From an uncultured Alphaproteobacteria bacterium (GTDB lineage: Bacteria > Pseudomonadota > Alphaproteobacteria > RF32 > CAG-239), in assembly GCA_944392835.1 (NCBI GenBank), contig CALXYB010000005.1, forward strand, positions 1 to 64,000: 64,000 nt of DNA, in the 5' to 3' direction. This document shows, in pieces, positions 53,815 through 62,820 of this stretch. Positions within the stretch are counted from its first letter, which is position 1; each line of letters opens with the position of its first letter. The notes beneath the pieces are model-generated. The model was not told the DNA's origin and did no database searches. It saw only the letters and a program-made list of their open reading frames with translations. Position numbers and translations under genes: made by a program.

Positions 53815-55527
53815 TTAGAAAAAGTCCTTAATCACAATATAATTCTTTACTCCAAGTTCTTTCTGAACTTCGGCAATATGCTGAGAATCTTTGCCCCAAG
53901 TCGTGTAACGGTCAATAAACTCTTTGGCTTTTTGCGAAGATTTGGAAAGCTGGACGGCTATGGTTTCTTCTAACATCGCATAAACCACGTCATGAAACTT
54001 CTCAAAATTGATATGTAGCTTATGGTTTTCATCAAAGTAAAATGCGCCGTTATCATGCATAAAGTTAAAATGAATCAGCTCGCCGACACGGTGCGCTTCC
54101 AAAGGTTGAGCCTTTAAGAACAACCGATAAACGACCCAAGTCGTGTATATTTTCTTCAGCGTTTCCTCATCTATCACGCCGGCCTTGACATATTCCGGCA
54201 TAAAGGCGATTGAAACCGTATCGGCTTTTTCTTCCTCCACCGTGCTGCGATGAACGCCCAAAGCGCGCTGATAGTCATTATCTGGACCTAAAGAATGGCC
54301 GTTTTCGTGCCCGATGACAAAGAGATGGTCTGCTTCCAAGTCAAAATATTTGTGCAGCTCGGGCGCAACCAGTTTATCCAGCAGCTTCTTATTCCGCTCC
54401 TTGTCTATGGATTGGCGAACCTGACGATGATAAGCATTGCGGCGACCGCCGCCGGTCTTTATTGCCAATTTGTCATTATTCGGCAGGTTTTGCGCCGTAG
54501 TTATAGCTCCGCGGCACTGTGCATAATCTCCGGTTAAGGCAACCAAGTCCACATCTACCATTGTTTGCTTCAGTTCCTCGCCATCGGATATGCTCTGGTG
54601 GTAACTCGTGGCAAAAGGCATCAATTTGGCCAGCTCCGGCATATGCTCCTTAAACTTCAAAATCAGCTCCGTGCCTTCTTTGTTGATGATGCCGACCCTC
54701 ACGCCCAACATATCTTTCGGGTTGACCTCAATATTATGCTGATTGATAAGTTCCATCAGCTCCTTATTGTCATAAATGGTGGCGGTCAGTTCATCATCAT
54801 AGCTCTCGCGGCCTAAAGTGAACTCAAGCTGATTATTATTTTGCAAAACAGCCCAATGCTTGTCGGCCAACATGTCCATATCTTCGTTGTTTTGCAGCAA
54901 AGCCTGCGCCTGCCAACCTAAATAATCCTTGAAATCCTCATCCGTGGTATAATGCGCGGCAACTTCCAATTCGTTGGCTACCTTAGAAAAGGCATCGGCA
55001 AAATATTCGGTATAATCTATGGCCTTCAAGTCCTTACCATTGCGCCGAACCATGGTGCGCACGCTCAAAATCTTTTTGACCTCATCAATCTTACCCTCAT
55101 TTATCATTCGGGCAATGATTTGATGAAATTCTTCTACGCCTAAATCCGCGGGATAAAAATTGCGCCCTTTGGAACCTTTTATTCCCTTAAAAATCTCAAT
55201 CGGCTCCAAGTCTATGCCGTTGTGTCCCTCAACACCGTGAAAAGACATAAACAGCTTTAAGGCCTTGGCGGCATGCGTGCTGTTTTGGGCGGCTTCTTCC
55301 AAGGCTTTTTTCATCGGCAGATTCATCTCGTGGTCTTGCTCCATCGCCACATCATCAAAAATTTTGGCGGCGGCAACCAAATGTTCCAATGCTTTTTTGT
55401 TGCCTTCGGTCAAAGCCTGATAACCGGCAAAGCTCTTATCAACCAGCTTTACTTCTCTGGTTTTGTTGGCAAAAATATCATCCAAAAATTCTTCACTGAC
55501 GTTGAGTTCATATCCGTTAATTTTCAT
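53815..55527 (-). CDS. M49-like (dipeptidyl peptidase III-type) metallopeptidase
   Basis: A 570-residue zinc peptidase. The zinc motif is HENGHSLGP (407-415) and the third ligand is in EEEKADTVS (431-439), the EExxAD-type motif of family M49. Classical M49 enzymes have a six-residue HExxGH motif; here it is the five-residue HEXGH. TGDYAQCRGAITTAQNLPN and GRRNAYHRQ are in the substrate-binding part. No signal peptide is seen, so it acts in the cytoplasm, taking dipeptides from short peptides. Its start lies inside the end of the Memo-AMMECR1 gene. Confidence 0.75.
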   Translation of the reverse strand: MKINGYELNVSEEFLDDIFANKTREVKLVDKSFAGYQALTEGNKKALEHLVAAAKIFDDVAMEQDHEMNLPMKKALEEAAQNSTHAAKALKLFMSFHGVEGHNGIDLEPIEIFKGIKGSKGRNFYPADLGVEEFHQIIARMINEGKIDEVKKILSVRTMVRRNGKDLKAIDYTEYFADAFSKVANELEVAAHYTTDEDFKDYLGWQAQALLQNNEDMDMLADKHWAVLQNNNQLEFTLGRESYDDELTATIYDNKELMELINQHNIEVNPKDMLGVRVGIINKEGTELILKFKEHMPELAKLMPFATSYHQSISDGEELKQTMVDVDLVALTGDYAQCRGAITTAQNLPNNDKLAIKTGGGRRNAYHRQVRQSIDKERNKKLLDKLVAPELHKYFDLEADHLFVIGHENGHSLGPDNDYQRALGVHRSTVEEEKADTVSIAFMPEYVKAGVIDEETLKKIYTTWVVYRLFLKAQPLEAHRVGELIHFNFMHDNGAFYFDENHKLHINFEKFHDVVYAMLEETIAVQLSKSSQKAKEFIDRYTTWGKDSQHIAEVQKELGVKNYIVIKDFF

Positions 55528-57094
55528 TCTTTATCTCCAGCGTTCTAAAACGATAGACCTTGATATTGTCCGACCAATAGCTCGGGCTTAGGCCTGCTTT
55601 TATTTTCAAATTGTTCAAAAACTCTCTTTTATCGGGGAGTTGCTCCCAGACCGAGGGCAAAAACAGCCCTTGTCTGTCGCCGTCTCTTATTATCAAACCA
55701 TCAATTCCGGGGCGGATTTTAGAAAGCAAGTCTTCTTCGCTTGAAAAATTGACCGCGTCATAGTCTGTTAACAACGAAATGCTGATGGAAATTTGCTCTA
55801 ACTCTTCCGGCTTGACGGGCGTAAAACGCGTATCACTCATGGCCGCATCATAAGCATTGTCCGCAACATCTAACCCAACCGCCTGATGCGGAACAACCGT
55901 GCCGATACAACCGCGGAGCTTGCCGTTTATTGTCAGCGTTACAAAAGCTGCGCCTTTGTCAAAAACTCTGTCCGGCCAATCGCTTCGGGAAGGCTTAAAT
56001 CTTTTGTTGTGCTCCACCGCCTCGCTTAAGGCCTGCTTGGCTATCTTGTATAAATCTTTGCCATAGAATCTGGCAAAGTCTTGCAGGTTTTGCAGCTCAA
56101 CATCTAATCTGTCTTTAGGTTCCGGCTTCGCTTTTTGCTCTTCCATAAAAGCCCAAGCCCCATAGCCGACTACACTATCTTTGTCTCCCGCCGTATCTCC
56201 GGAGTTGGCCAGCTCCAAAGTTTCGGGACGCAAATGTTTGCTCTGAGCTAAAAGCAAAACGGCATTGATACCCGTTGCGCCGCAAGACATATGATTTTCC
56301 AGCTCGGGGCGGTTTTGTTCAATCAGTTCTGCGGTTTTTTCATCCATTCCGCGAGCGGTTTCGTAGTCAAAATAGTGAGATAAATCCGCCGAAATGATGA
56401 TAACCGTATTTTTGTCGGTTACATAAGGTTCAAGCACCTTTGCCAAAGCCTCCGGTGCAACATTGCCGTAAACCAGCGGCACAATCTGAAACTTGTTTAA
56501 GACCTTTTGCAAAAAAGGCAACTGCACTTCTAAGCTATGTTCTTGTTTATGCGCGGCATCAAAAAAACGAACCTCCGGATTTTTTTCAACCATTTGCGCC
56601 AACATTTTTTGATTAACTTTTACATTACCTAAAGGTGTTTTAAACTCATCTGCTTGCGGGGCGGCAATTCCGTTAAAAGCCACGCGGTGTGAAGGTCCGA
56701 CCAGAATCACATTTTTAATGTTATCCGCATAGTTTTGGAGTTGCAGGTAAGCCTGCGCGGCAACGGGCGCAGAGTAAACATAGCCGGCGTGCGGCACAAT
56801 CAAAATCTCGGGACGAGCAGTGCCGGGGCGATATTGTGCCGCTAAATAGTGTTCAACCTCTTTATCCAACTGCTTTAGCTCCGAGGCGTAGAATATTCCG
56901 GCCACGGCCGGTTCTCTGGTGTTGGGCATTTCGTCCTCCGAAATTTGAAAATCATTGATTGTCTTAGAATTTGAGGAAAGATAAGTACGGAGGCTCCACC
57001 AATTCAGCCCCAAAAAAGCAACGACCAAAATGCCAATGATAACATAGTTGGCTATGCGTTGGTTGTCGTTGTCCGGATCTTCGTTTATGCTCAT
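55517..57094 (-). CDS. Memo-AMMECR1 fusion protein (AmmeMemoRadiSam system A and B)
   Basis: A 525-residue protein. One transmembrane helix (about 18-36) is near the start. Residues about 55-320 are the Memo domain (REPAVAGIFYASELK, PEILIVPHAGYVYSAPVAAQAYLQL and VVIISADLSHYF-like DLSHYFDYE). Residues about 345-520 are the AMMECR1 domain (AFVTLTINGKLRGCIG and LFLPSVWEQLPDKREFL). In the AmmeMemoRadiSam system these two go with a radical SAM protein; it is not in the window. Substrate unknown. The membrane anchor is unusual. It leads an operon with the M49-like peptidase and sdaA. Confidence 0.85.
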   Translation of the reverse strand: MSINEDPDNDNQRIANYVIIGILVVAFLGLNWWSLRTYLSSNSKTINDFQISEDEMPNTREPAVAGIFYASELKQLDKEVEHYLAAQYRPGTARPEILIVPHAGYVYSAPVAAQAYLQLQNYADNIKNVILVGPSHRVAFNGIAAPQADEFKTPLGNVKVNQKMLAQMVEKNPEVRFFDAAHKQEHSLEVQLPFLQKVLNKFQIVPLVYGNVAPEALAKVLEPYVTDKNTVIIISADLSHYFDYETARGMDEKTAELIEQNRPELENHMSCGATGINAVLLLAQSKHLRPETLELANSGDTAGDKDSVVGYGAWAFMEEQKAKPEPKDRLDVELQNLQDFARFYGKDLYKIAKQALSEAVEHNKRFKPSRSDWPDRVFDKGAAFVTLTINGKLRGCIGTVVPHQAVGLDVADNAYDAAMSDTRFTPVKPEELEQISISISLLTDYDAVNFSSEEDLLSKIRPGIDGLIIRDGDRQGLFLPSVWEQLPDKREFLNNLKIKAGLSPSYWSDNIKVYRFRTLEIKNEN

Positions 57095-57171
57095 ATTGCG
57101 GTCCTCAAATCTGTTGAATTTTCTTGCCTCAAATCTACAAGCAATCTGCTTAAAATTTTGCTAACCTTGCC

Positions 57172-57846
57172 TTACTTCTTGCTCAAATCAGCGTAAAAAT
57201 CCTCAAAAGAGTTATAATGAATGATGTTTTTTGCATATTTTTCTTCATCTCCCCATATCGGGTGTCCGACACGAATCGGCAAAACACCTGCACCGCAAGC
57301 ACACATACTGTCTTGCGGGCTGTCGCCCACCACCCAAACCGTTTCGGGCGAAACTACTTCTTCCGGCAAAAGGCCGTGAATCGTATATTGCGCATGGTCG
57401 GGATAAGGTTTATCCCGCGGAGCCTCATGTCCGCAAACAATACGGTCAAAAAGCTTGGGCTCAAACAACAAAGGCAGTTCATATTCCAGCAAGCGGCGGT
57501 CCTTGTTGGTCATTATGGCGATTTTTATCCCATGAGCTTTCAGCCAGTTCAAAACCTCTTGCGTCCCCTTAAAACTGCTGATTAAGTTTTTGACGTTCTG
57601 TAAATAAACTTCTGCATATTTTTTATATGCCTCTTCAGCTTTGCTTCCAAAAATACGCGGAAAATTATCCCTAAAGGACAAGTTTGTGTCCCGTAGCTTT
57701 TTGACCTCCTCCCAATCAGGCATACCATAGTCTTTAAGAATCTGATTAACGGCAAAGGTCAGGGGCGTGCGCGTTTCCGCCAAAGTATTGTCCCAGTCAA
57801 AAATAACTAATTTTACTTTATCTATCGGCAAAGGCTGATGTTGCAT
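57172..57846 (-). CDS. HAD-superfamily hydrolase
   Basis: A 224-residue phosphatase of the phosphoglycolate phosphatase-like HAD group. The nucleophile motif is FDWDNTLAE (about 15-23; D at 16 and 18), motif II is IAIMTNKDRR near 112-121, and motif IV is WVVGDSPQDSM near 174-184. The cap is a helical insert. Substrate unknown; phosphoglycolate or a nucleotide are options. Its start overlaps the HD gene by 25 bases. Confidence 0.87.
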   Translation of the reverse strand: MQHQPLPIDKVKLVIFDWDNTLAETRTPLTFAVNQILKDYGMPDWEEVKKLRDTNLSFRDNFPRIFGSKAEEAYKKYAEVYLQNVKNLISSFKGTQEVLNWLKAHGIKIAIMTNKDRRLLEYELPLLFEPKLFDRIVCGHEAPRDKPYPDHAQYTIHGLLPEEVVSPETVWVVGDSPQDSMCACGAGVLPIRVGHPIWGDEEKYAKNIIHYNSFEDFYADLSKK

Positions 57847-58451
57847 TTTTTGATGTTTTCCTCTGATAGTTTAATGATTGCTTCTTCCAGCTCGGAGATG
57901 ATTTCTTCATCCAAATCTTTAATCTGCGTTTTTTTGGTTACGGCCATTTGATAATAAATATTGCCATTCTCACATTCGGCCCAATAGCGAACATCGCCGT
58001 CATGAAAACGGTTGGCCTGAAGATTGGCTTCTAACTTGTCCAAAGCCCAAACAAGCTTGGCTTCGCGGGTTTGTCTGGTTTCATATTCCATAAATAGGTC
58101 ATATATCTTGTCATTCAAGGGCGGGGGTAAAATCTCTTGATAATACAAAGCAGCCTTCCGCTCTTTTGCTTTCTTTTGGGCTCTTAAGCTTGGGTCTGCC
58201 ATTTGTGCGGAAAGAGAATAATCGCCCGAACGCGCCTCTACCAAATCATGCACCAGCGCCAGCTCCAACATTTTGCCATAATCTGCCGGATGCTTCAAAT
58301 AAGGCTGAACCATCAGCACCAAAAAAGCCAGCTTGAAGATATGGTCGGCATCGGTTTCCTGTCGGCCGGAGCTCATCAGATTATCTCTTTCAACCAAGCA
58401 GAGCTGCTCGGCGATTTTCATAAATTCTATTATTTTCAGTGCATTATTCAT
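57822..58451 (-). CDS. HD-domain phosphohydrolase
   Basis: A 209-residue HD protein of the YfbR-like group. The metal-binding residues are in ETDADHIFKLAFL (H near 35) and LALVHDLVEARSGDY (HD near 67-68, E71), with the last Asp in ALDKLEANLQ. Related enzymes are 5'-nucleotidases for deoxynucleoside monophosphates. A TTG start 12 bases upstream is possible, but GGAAG stands 6 bases before the ATG at 58451. Overlapping genes suggest coexpression with the HAD phosphatase. Confidence 0.82.
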   Translation of the reverse strand: MNNALKIIEFMKIAEQLCLVERDNLMSSGRQETDADHIFKLAFLVLMVQPYLKHPADYGKMLELALVHDLVEARSGDYSLSAQMADPSLRAQKKAKERKAALYYQEILPPPLNDKIYDLFMEYETRQTREAKLVWALDKLEANLQANRFHDGDVRYWAECENGNIYYQMAVTKKTQIKDLDEEIISELEEAIIKLSEENIKKCNISLCR

Positions 58452-58466
58452 TTGTTCTTCCAAAAA

Positions 58467-58492
58467 TTAAGTCCGGCAAAACCGGACTTAAT
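58467..58492 (-). terminator. Terminator of serS
   Basis: AAGTCCGG/CCGGACTT stem around CAAAA, followed on the minus strand by AATTTTTG. It lies in the gap between serS and the HD gene. Confidence 0.75.
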
Positions 58493-58508
58493 TTCTTTCT
58501 TAAAAAAT

Positions 58509-59798
58509 TTAACGAGCATTCTTACCGATAAACTTCTTGCCGCCCATATAGGGTTGAAGTTTTTCGGGAATGCGCACCGTGCCATCTGCCTGCTGATGGT
58601 TCTCCAAGAACGGGACCAAAGCGCGCGGCGTAGCAATACCGGTGTTGTTCAATGTGAAAGCATATTTAACTTTGCCGTCCGTGTTATCACGATAACGCAA
58701 GTTGGTGCGGCGTGCCTGCCAATCCGTAATATTGGAGCAACTGTGGGTTTCGCGATAGCAATTTTGGGTCGGAACCCAAGCCTCAAGGTCATATTGACGA
58801 TATTTCGGCGCACCCATATCTCCGGTGCAAACTTCCAAAACCTGATAAGGCAATTCCAAATCCTGCAGAACTTCTTCCGAAATTGCCAAAAGCTTTTGGT
58901 GCCATTTTTCGCTTTCGGCAATGTCATTTTTGCAAATAACAAACTGCTCGGTTTTCATAAACTGATGCACACGGGTCAAGCCGCGGGTGTCTTTACCTGC
59001 CGCACCGGCCTCACGACGGAAACAAGGAGAGAAGCCGGCATAGAGAATCGGCAATTCATTTTCATTTAACAACTCATCGGCGCGCAAAGAGTTCAAAATC
59101 AACTCCGCAGTACCGGACAAATAAATATCATCTTGCGGCATATAATAGATTTCATCTCTGGAGAAAGGCAAATAACCCTGACCATATAAGGGTTTTTCCT
59201 TTGACAAAGACGGCACGTTAATTACCGTAAAGCCATTATCCGCCAGTTTGTCCATAACCAACAGATGGATAGCCAACTCCAATCTGGCCAGTTCATTCTT
59301 GATGGCATAAGTGCGTGAACCGCAAACTTTGGTAATACGTTCAAGTTCGCTCCAATCATTTAGCTCCATAAGCTCGACATGGTCGCGCGGGGTGAAGTCA
59401 AAGGTGCGCGGGGTGCCAACCTTGCGGCGAACGACATTCTCGCTGTCATCCTTGCCGACCGGACTTTCCGGGCTCGGCATATTGGGCATACGCAACATCA
59501 TATCATCATATTTGGCTTGTTCAACCGCCAGTTTTTCTTGCTCAACCTTCAACTCCTCACCAATAGACTTACTCTTGGCGATAATGGCGGGACGTTCTTC
59601 CGCAGAAGCCGTTTTGATGGAGTTGCTGAGTTTGTTTTTTTCTTCGGACAGAGCTTGTGATGAGGTTTTTAATGCGGCAATATCTTTATACAACGCAATC
59701 AAAGCATCAACATCAAGCATTTCTTTGGTATAACCTTTTTTCGCCATACCCGATTTAATCTCTTCGGGGTGTTCGGCAATATATTTAATATCCAACAT
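58509..59798 (-). CDS. serS: Seryl-tRNA synthetase
   Basis: A 429-residue class II synthetase. The N-terminal coiled-coil arm (about 30-110) binds the long extra arm of tRNA-Ser. Active-site motifs: YLSGTAELILNSL, PCFRREAGAAGKDTRGLTRVHQF (motif 2) and LNNTGIATPRALVPFLENHQ (motif 3). AGGA lies 9 bases before the ATG. It is divergent from trpS. Confidence 0.97.
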   Translation of the reverse strand: MLDIKYIAEHPEEIKSGMAKKGYTKEMLDVDALIALYKDIAALKTSSQALSEEKNKLSNSIKTASAEERPAIIAKSKSIGEELKVEQEKLAVEQAKYDDMMLRMPNMPSPESPVGKDDSENVVRRKVGTPRTFDFTPRDHVELMELNDWSELERITKVCGSRTYAIKNELARLELAIHLLVMDKLADNGFTVINVPSLSKEKPLYGQGYLPFSRDEIYYMPQDDIYLSGTAELILNSLRADELLNENELPILYAGFSPCFRREAGAAGKDTRGLTRVHQFMKTEQFVICKNDIAESEKWHQKLLAISEEVLQDLELPYQVLEVCTGDMGAPKYRQYDLEAWVPTQNCYRETHSCSNITDWQARRTNLRYRDNTDGKVKYAFTLNNTGIATPRALVPFLENHQQADGTVRIPEKLQPYMGGKKFIGKNAR

Positions 59799-59900
59799 TT
59801 TATTCTGTCCTAAATTTATAGTTTTTAATTGATTTTAACCAGCAAGTAGAGTATCAATTTTACAAATAATTACAACACAAATTTCAAGAATGGATATAAA

Positions 59901-60935
59901 ATGTTTGAAAAAAAAGTGATTTTGACCGGTGTTAAGCCGACCGGAACCCCTCATCTTGGGAATTATCTCGGTGCAATTAAGCCTGCTATTAAGCTCGGAC
60001 ACGAGGCTTTGGCAAACGGCGGCAAGCATTATATGTTTATTGCCGACTACCATGCCATCAATGCCGAAAAAGACCCCAATATCTTGAGCCAAAAACTCAA
60101 AGAAATCGCTTGTATCTATCTGGCCGGAGGGCTTGACCCCAAGCAATCCATCTTTTATCGGCAATCAGATATTCCCGAAATCCACGAAATCACAACCATT
60201 TTGTACGCCTACACACCTAAAGGTTTTATGAACAAGGCTCACGCTTATAAAGCTGCGGTTGATAAGAATCGCGAGGCCCAGAAACCTGACGATGACGGTA
60301 TCAATATGGGGCTTTATACCTACCCGACCCTTATGGCTACGGATATTTTGGCTTTCAATACCGATATTGTTCCGGTCGGCAAGGACCAAGTTCAACATGT
60401 GGAAATTGCGCGTGATATTGCCGGCGCAATTAATGCACATTATAACTGCAAGTTGCTGCATCTGCCGACTTATTATATTGATGAGCATGTTGCCGTTGTT
60501 CCCGGAATTGACGGACGCAAAATGAGCAAATCTTACGGAAATGTTATTCCGTTATTTGATGATGACAAAGCCATTAAAAAAGCTATTTTTTCCATCAAGA
60601 CAGATTCTCGTCCGATGGAAGAGCCCAAGAATCCAGATGAGATTTTGGTTTATGAAATTTATAAGTCCATCGCGACGGAAGAGCAGCTTAAGGAGATGGG
60701 CGACGGATTACGCCAAGGCAAGCTCGGTTACGGACATATCAAAAATATGTTGTTGGATGCCGTGATTAATGAAATTAAAGATGCGCGTGAAAAATACAAT
60801 TATTATATGGCGCATTTTGATGAGGTTGAGGAAATGTTGCAAGAAGGCGCAAGCAAAGCTCGCCCGACGGCACAAGCCACACTCAAACGCTTGAAAGATG
60901 CCGTTTTTGGCAAAGGCTTAAATCCGTTTGAATAA
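59901..60935 (+). CDS. trpS: Tryptophanyl-tRNA synthetase
   Basis: A 344-residue class I synthetase. The HIGH-type motif is TPHLGNYLG (about 15-23) and the KMSKS motif is GRKMSKSYGN (about 206-215). VPVGKDQVQHVEIARDIA is the typical trp-binding region. It has a TGGA ribosome site. It stands alone on the plus strand, divergent from serS, with a terminator behind it. Confidence 0.97.
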   Translation: MFEKKVILTGVKPTGTPHLGNYLGAIKPAIKLGHEALANGGKHYMFIADYHAINAEKDPNILSQKLKEIACIYLAGGLDPKQSIFYRQSDIPEIHEITTILYAYTPKGFMNKAHAYKAAVDKNREAQKPDDDGINMGLYTYPTLMATDILAFNTDIVPVGKDQVQHVEIARDIAGAINAHYNCKLLHLPTYYIDEHVAVVPGIDGRKMSKSYGNVIPLFDDDKAIKKAIFSIKTDSRPMEEPKNPDEILVYEIYKSIATEEQLKEMGDGLRQGKLGYGHIKNMLLDAVINEIKDAREKYNYYMAHFDEVEEMLQEGASKARPTAQATLKRLKDAVFGKGLNPFE

Positions 60936-60954
60936 ACAAAGCTTTAAAAAGCAA

Positions 60955-60990
60955 AAGAACTTCGGGCCTAAAAGCGCGAAGTTCTTTTTT
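60955..60990. terminator. Bidirectional terminator
   Basis: GAACTTCG/CGAAGTTC stem with a long GGCCTAAAAGCG loop and T8 on the plus side. It lies between trpS and the converging small gene. Confidence 0.75.
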
Positions 60991-61000
60991 TCTTAAAGAT

Positions 61001-61273
61001 TTAGAAGTTCATAGTTGAATAACTACTTGTGCTTCTTTTCTTTTTGGTGCTTTTTATAAACTCCTCATGCTTGGAATTTTTTATTAGGTACTTTTCGCTA
61101 AAGACTGTTCCGTCTGTGCGAAAAATACGGGTTATGACACCGAAGTAATCATCATTCCCGCGAGCTGCCTTTACGGCATCTCCTACACACAAGAAATTTT
61201 CATCAATCTTAATTTGATAATCCCTCTGGATTAGCCCAAAGCGGATTACCTTATGTGTTGTTGAATGGCACAT
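61001..61273 (-). CDS. Small hypothetical protein
   Basis: A 90-residue basic protein without signal peptide. It has a middle segment of small beta strands (FLCVGDAVKAARGNDDYFGVITRIF) and a Lys/Ser-rich end. Family not recognised. No ribosome site is seen, but CTTGCA-18-TATAAC lies upstream and terminators are found on both sides, so it is probably a real gene. Confidence 0.5.
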   Translation of the reverse strand: MCHSTTHKVIRFGLIQRDYQIKIDENFLCVGDAVKAARGNDDYFGVITRIFRTDGTVFSEKYLIKNSKHEEFIKSTKKKRSTSSYSTMNF

Positions 61274-61350
61274 ATTATATAATTTTATGGGTTAATAATC
61301 TCTTTTAGCAAGATTGTTATACCACAAAATCAGCCCCTCTGCAAGCACAA

Positions 61351-61380
61351 AAAAAGCAAGGACCTTGCCTTGCTTTTTTA
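61351..61380 (-). terminator. Terminator of the META lipoprotein gene
   Basis: AAAGCAAGG/CCTTGCTTT stem around ACCTTG with A and T runs on each side. Confidence 0.8.
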
Positions 61381-61384
61381 TGGT

Positions 61385-61786
61385 TTATTTCAAAGATGAG
61401 GCTCTGCCGATTATTTCAAAGACCAAGCTTTCGCCGTTGGCCTTGCTCAAAATCAAGCGATTGCCGTCTAAGCGATAAGTTGCAACTTGAGGCAAAAATT
61501 GCAGATAATCTCTTTCTGCCGCCATCAACGGCTCCGGACCGGCCATCATGGTTGAACCGGACATGCCTAAAGTTAATTTGTTTCCTTCCGTTTTATAGGT
61601 ACCGAAATAACGATTAATAGCTGCTCTGCCGAAATAACGGTTTTCTTCACCATCAAAACCTAAAGTTATTTCTGCGCCATTCTTAGCATTGCGCAATTTA
61701 TAGGCATTATCAACAAAGGTTGTATTATCATTGCCACAGGCTGATAATATGAACAACAAAGACAACACATACACAATTTTTTTCAT
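61385..61786 (-). CDS. META-domain (HslJ-like) lipoprotein
   Basis: A 133-residue lipoprotein with lipobox LSAC (Cys17). The mature part follows the META domain: GFDGEENRYFGRAAINRYFGTYKTEGNKLTLG, STMMAGPEPLMAAERDYLQFLP and YRLDGNRLILSKANGESLVF. HslJ-type proteins lie in the outer membrane and are linked with stress and novobiocin resistance in Escherichia coli. It is a single-gene unit. Confidence 0.85.
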   Translation of the reverse strand: MKKIVYVLSLLFILSACGNDNTTFVDNAYKLRNAKNGAEITLGFDGEENRYFGRAAINRYFGTYKTEGNKLTLGMSGSTMMAGPEPLMAAERDYLQFLPQVATYRLDGNRLILSKANGESLVFEIIGRASSLK

Positions 61787-61859
61787 AGTTTACTCCTTCC
61801 TACATACCGAGTGTAAGATAACAATAAATTTTTAAAATACCAGCGAAAACTTATGCAAT

Positions 61860-62579
61860 TTAATAAATCAGGGCATAAAGTAATGCTGAAAGAAAGATAA
61901 ACCCTCCCAAGGCCAAGCCCAAATCTTTAAGCCAGGGCTTGTGTGGAATATTAGGTAACTTGGCACGCGCTTTTTCAACCTTATAAGCTTGCAAGTAAAT
62001 GTAGGTTACGACGGCCCACCAAACCAATATACTGGCAACAGAAGCACCGCTTGGAGCAACATAGAGTTGCAGACCTTTTTCAAAAGTCCACCAGATGATT
62101 GCAAAAACGAATATCCAGCGATAGCCACGGCGCATAAGATAGAGCAACGGCAAGATTAAGGCCGCCTCAAATAAAATATCATAACTCTTGGTCAAAAAGC
62201 CCATCAAAAGAGTGATAACCAAAATAAAAGAGGTTAGATAAAAGGCCATTCCGCGAAAAGTGCGACGAAAAGGCAAAGTATCATATTCTTCAACCTGGCG
62301 ATTGCGCTCTAAACGGCGGAATTGTTTGTTGGCAACACCTTGTAGCATGGTTTTGAAAAAATGATAAAAGTAAAAAGGCAAAATAACCAACAACGGCGTT
62401 GCAACCAAAGCCCCTACTAAACCTAAAACAGAGCCAGAAGCAACGGCGGCAATAATCATTAGAATGCCGGATAAGCCCAAGAGGACGGAAAAAACTTCGC
62501 AAGCCATACGCGCTTTGCCTTGCGGCTCGGCAAAATATGAGCGAATTTTGTCTTTGATTGCGGTTTTATTTATCTGCAT
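61860..62579 (-). CDS. Polytopic membrane protein
   Basis: A 239-residue protein with about seven hydrophobic helices (for example near 29-50, 53-78, 110-130, 135-150, 152-167, 178-195 and 218-238). Basic loops (RRLERNRQ and KARAKLPN) lie between them. Family not recognised. The gap 62580-62745 behind its start is AT-rich and holds the promoters of this gene and the tRNA, but no gene. Confidence 0.6.
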   Translation of the reverse strand: MQINKTAIKDKIRSYFAEPQGKARMACEVFSVLLGLSGILMIIAAVASGSVLGLVGALVATPLLVILPFYFYHFFKTMLQGVANKQFRRLERNRQVEEYDTLPFRRTFRGMAFYLTSFILVITLLMGFLTKSYDILFEAALILPLLYLMRRGYRWIFVFAIIWWTFEKGLQLYVAPSGASVASILVWWAVVTYIYLQAYKVEKARAKLPNIPHKPWLKDLGLALGGFIFLSALLYALIY

Positions 62580-62745
62580 TGTTTTGGCCTTTCTAATAAA
62601 AATTATTTGTTTTTATCTTAAACTAATTTTTTATTTTTGCACTAAAATTTAATATCTATATAAACAGATACAAATTTTTTTTACAAAAATTAAAAAATAT
62701 ACTTGATTTTTATGTTTATAGTCTGTATGTTCACTTTCAGTTGTC

Positions 62746-62820
62746 GCCGCTGTAGCTCAGTGGTAGAGCACGTCATTGGTAATGACGGGGTCGCAAGTCC
62801 GATTCTTGCCAGCGGCACCA
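62746..62820 (+). tRNA. tRNA-Thr (GGT)
   Basis: A complete 75-base tRNA with encoded CCA. The acceptor strands are GCCGCTG and CAGCGGC, the anticodon loop is TTGGTAA with stem GTCAT/ATGAC, and the T-arm is GCAAG TCCGATT CTTGC. The anticodon GGT reads ACC and ACT. It is also the integration site of the element that follows. Confidence 0.93.

Noticed and set aside
58203-59069. Open frame of 288 codons on the plus strand across the HD and serS genes
   Set aside because: It is antisense to two clear genes and their terminator; the composition is that of a shadow frame.
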